Shown here: in pieces, positions 5,546-6,300 of the stretch
How the letters are laid out: the number at the start of each line of letters is the position of its first letter
How positions within the stretch are numbered: position 1 is the first letter of the stretch
DNA from: an uncultured Planctomycetaceae bacterium
GTDB taxonomy: Bacteria; Planctomycetota; Planctomycetia; Pirellulales; Lacipirellulaceae
Length of the DNA stretch: 6,300 bases
Direction of reading: 5' to 3'
NCBI GenBank assembly: GCA_937860165.1
Contig: CALMBE010000718.1
Location: 1-6,300, forward strand
Program-made: the position numbers and the translations under genes
The notes under the pieces: generated by a model
Database searches by the model: none
Told to the model about the DNA's origin: nothing
What the model saw: only the letters and a program-made list of their open reading frames with translations

Positions 5546-5791
5546 ATGGCCACCAAGATCACCAGTGAACAACGCGACGACCTTCTAGCTAGTCAAGGAC
5601 AGCCTGTCCCGGTCGAGGATGAAGAAGGTCACAAGGTCTATTTTCTTGTCGAGGCGGACTATCTCCATACTAGCCACGAACAGTTGCGGGTCCTGATCCA
5701 AGAAGGAATCAACGCTCGACACATCCCGGCGGCGGGAGCCGAAGCCGAGTTGCTACGCTATGCCGATCAGCTTGCCGGCAAAGACGCATGA
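5546..5791 (+). CDS. Antitoxin of a ParE/RelE-type toxin-antitoxin pair (81 aa)
   Basis: It is assigned as antitoxin because it is short, precedes a ParE-like toxin and overlaps it by four bases (ATGA). The N-terminal half (about 4-40) has the pattern ITSEQRDDLL, QGQPVPVEDEEG, KVYFLVEADYL: a helix, then two strands. This resembles small planctomycete and cyanobacterial antitoxins with a Phd-like layout, though classic Phd/YefM, ParD ribbon-helix-helix or HTH motifs are not evident. The C-terminal helices (about 43-78) would be expected to wrap the toxin. The ATG at 5546 sits six bases after a consensus -10 box with no leader or ribosome site, consistent with leaderless translation. It probably represses its own promoter, as is usual for such operons. 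Confidence 0.8.
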   Translation: MATKITSEQRDDLLASQGQPVPVEDEEGHKVYFLVEADYLHTSHEQLRVLIQEGINARHIPAAGAEAELLRYADQLAGKDA

Positions 5792-6081
5792 AACGTCTGC
5801 TCTATTCCGAGCCTTCCCTGGATGATCTGAAAGGCATCCTGGACTATATTGCAAGGGATAAGCCCATTGCCGCGCGAGATTTCATCGGCTCCCTCATTGA
5901 GCGGTGTCACTTAATTTCAGAGAATCCCGAGATGGGAATGCGACGCGACGACTTGGCACTGGACTTGCGATTATTCACGCATCGCGGCTTTGGGATTTAC
6001 TACCGAAATCTCGACGCAGAAGTTCTGATCGAACGAGTGTTGCACCCTTCGCTCGACGTAGGTAGGCAATCTTTTGGCTAA
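5788..6081 (+). CDS. ParE/RelE-superfamily toxin (97 aa)
   Basis: Length and sequence fit the ParE/RelE superfamily. The N-terminus LLYSEPSLDDLKGILDYIARDKPIAARDFIGSLIERCHLISENPEMGM matches the family's two-helix hairpin and following Pro-Gly turn. The C-terminal half, RLFTHRGFGIYYRNLDAEVLIERVLHPSLDV, matches its beta-sheet, including the characteristic IYYR and RVLHxxxD. ParE members poison DNA gyrase and RelE members cut mRNA at the ribosome. Pattern alone favours ParE, but the target cannot be settled here. The ATG overlaps the antitoxin stop by four bases, giving translational coupling. It is intact and ends with a short GRQSFG tail. It lacks an obvious terminator downstream. Confidence 0.92.
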   Translation: MKRLLYSEPSLDDLKGILDYIARDKPIAARDFIGSLIERCHLISENPEMGMRRDDLALDLRLFTHRGFGIYYRNLDAEVLIERVLHPSLDVGRQSFG

Positions 6082-6145
6082 GAATCCTCTGCCTATTTTG
6101 CTCCGCCGAAAGTAAGATCGAAAAAATCGCATAAGGTTAGTTCGA

Positions 6146-6259
6146 GTGTCTACAACCAATTCTCATCAATCACAATTGCGGGAAACGAATCAACTCTTGT
6201 CGGCACTCGATCAACAATTGCTGAGTCAAGCAAAGACCCTTAGTGCTCAGGGCCAATGA
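6146..6259 (+). CDS. Possible 37-codon small gene ending inside a repeat
   Basis: Starting at GTG 6146, the frame reads MSTTNSHQSQLRETNQLL, then SALDQQLLSQAKTLSAQGQ, and stops at TGA 6257-6259. It is Gln/Ser/Leu rich, with a helical, heptad-like pattern from about residue 9. A weak purine-rich AAGG lies 10-13 bases upstream of the GTG. The last four codons, including the stop, come from the outer arm of the palindromic repeat starting at 6249. It may be a small protein, the truncated N-terminus of a longer gene cut by the repeat, or chance. Confidence 0.35.
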   Translation: MSTTNSHQSQLRETNQLLSALDQQLLSQAKTLSAQGQ

Positions 6260-6300
6260 CTTTTTCACAATGGCGGGTGCCATGGCCACGGCGGTACTCC
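6249..6300 (+). repeat. Partial copy (left half) of the bipartite palindromic repeat
   Basis: Bases 6249-6300 match the reverse complement of 4279-4330 at 51 of 52 positions (difference at 6274). They contain the outer arm (6249-6268), GGGTGCCATG (6275-6284) and the first hairpin arm (6281-6294) with its TACT loop (6295-6298), then the window ends. Orientation is the same as the half copy at 1-55 and opposite to the complete copy. Confidence 0.92.

Noticed and set aside
4879..5562. 227-aa minus-strand ORF opposite the secreted protein and both terminators
   Set aside because: It would read through two perfect plus-strand terminator hairpins and the toxin-antitoxin promoter, and its composition is not protein-like.

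Overview
The window looks like chromosomal DNA from a planctomycete, most likely of the Pirellulales group. The basis is recognition of protein style, not a database search. The 155-aa minus-strand protein, the 185-aa protein in front of the SNF2 helicase and the Cys-rich secreted protein resemble conserved hypothetical proteins of that phylum. Most genes lack a strong Shine-Dalgarno site, GTG starts occur, and intergenic regions carry palindromic repeats. There is no rRNA, tRNA, CRISPR array or autonomous transposase.

Layout from left to right. Bases 1-55 are the right half of a palindromic repeat, followed by an unrelated hairpin (58-100). A minus-strand gene for a 155-aa helical protein (129-596) is separated by a 391-bp divergent intergenic region, rich in short dyads, from a plus-strand two-gene operon. 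That operon is a 185-aa conserved protein of unknown function (988-1545) overlapping by 11 bp an SNF2-family helicase-like ATPase (1535-3331). A minus-strand seven-helix membrane protein (3260-4144) converges on the helicase and overlaps its 3' end by 72 bp. Its upstream region holds a complete 142-bp copy of the palindromic repeat (4189-4330). Next come a secreted Cys-rich protein (4494-5141) with a textbook terminator, a gene-free interval ending in a second strong terminator (5415-5456), and a toxin-antitoxin operon (5546-6081) whose extended -10 box implies a leaderless mRNA. A possible 37-codon small gene (6146-6259) takes its stop codon from a third repeat copy, which runs off the right edge.

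The strongest unexplained signal is the repeat. Each full copy has about 20-bp outer inverted repeats around two 14-bp hairpins with four-base loops, arranged head to head. Between the two hairpins every sequence difference keeps base pairing (compensatory changes or G-T wobbles), but only on the strand where the loop reads TACT. This points to selection on a single-stranded DNA or RNA hairpin, as in REP/BIME elements mobilised by Y1 (TnpA-REP) transposases. The second candidate for undescribed biology is the coupled pair of the 185-aa protein and the SNF2 ATPase, which has a roughly 145-residue N-terminal region I cannot assign.
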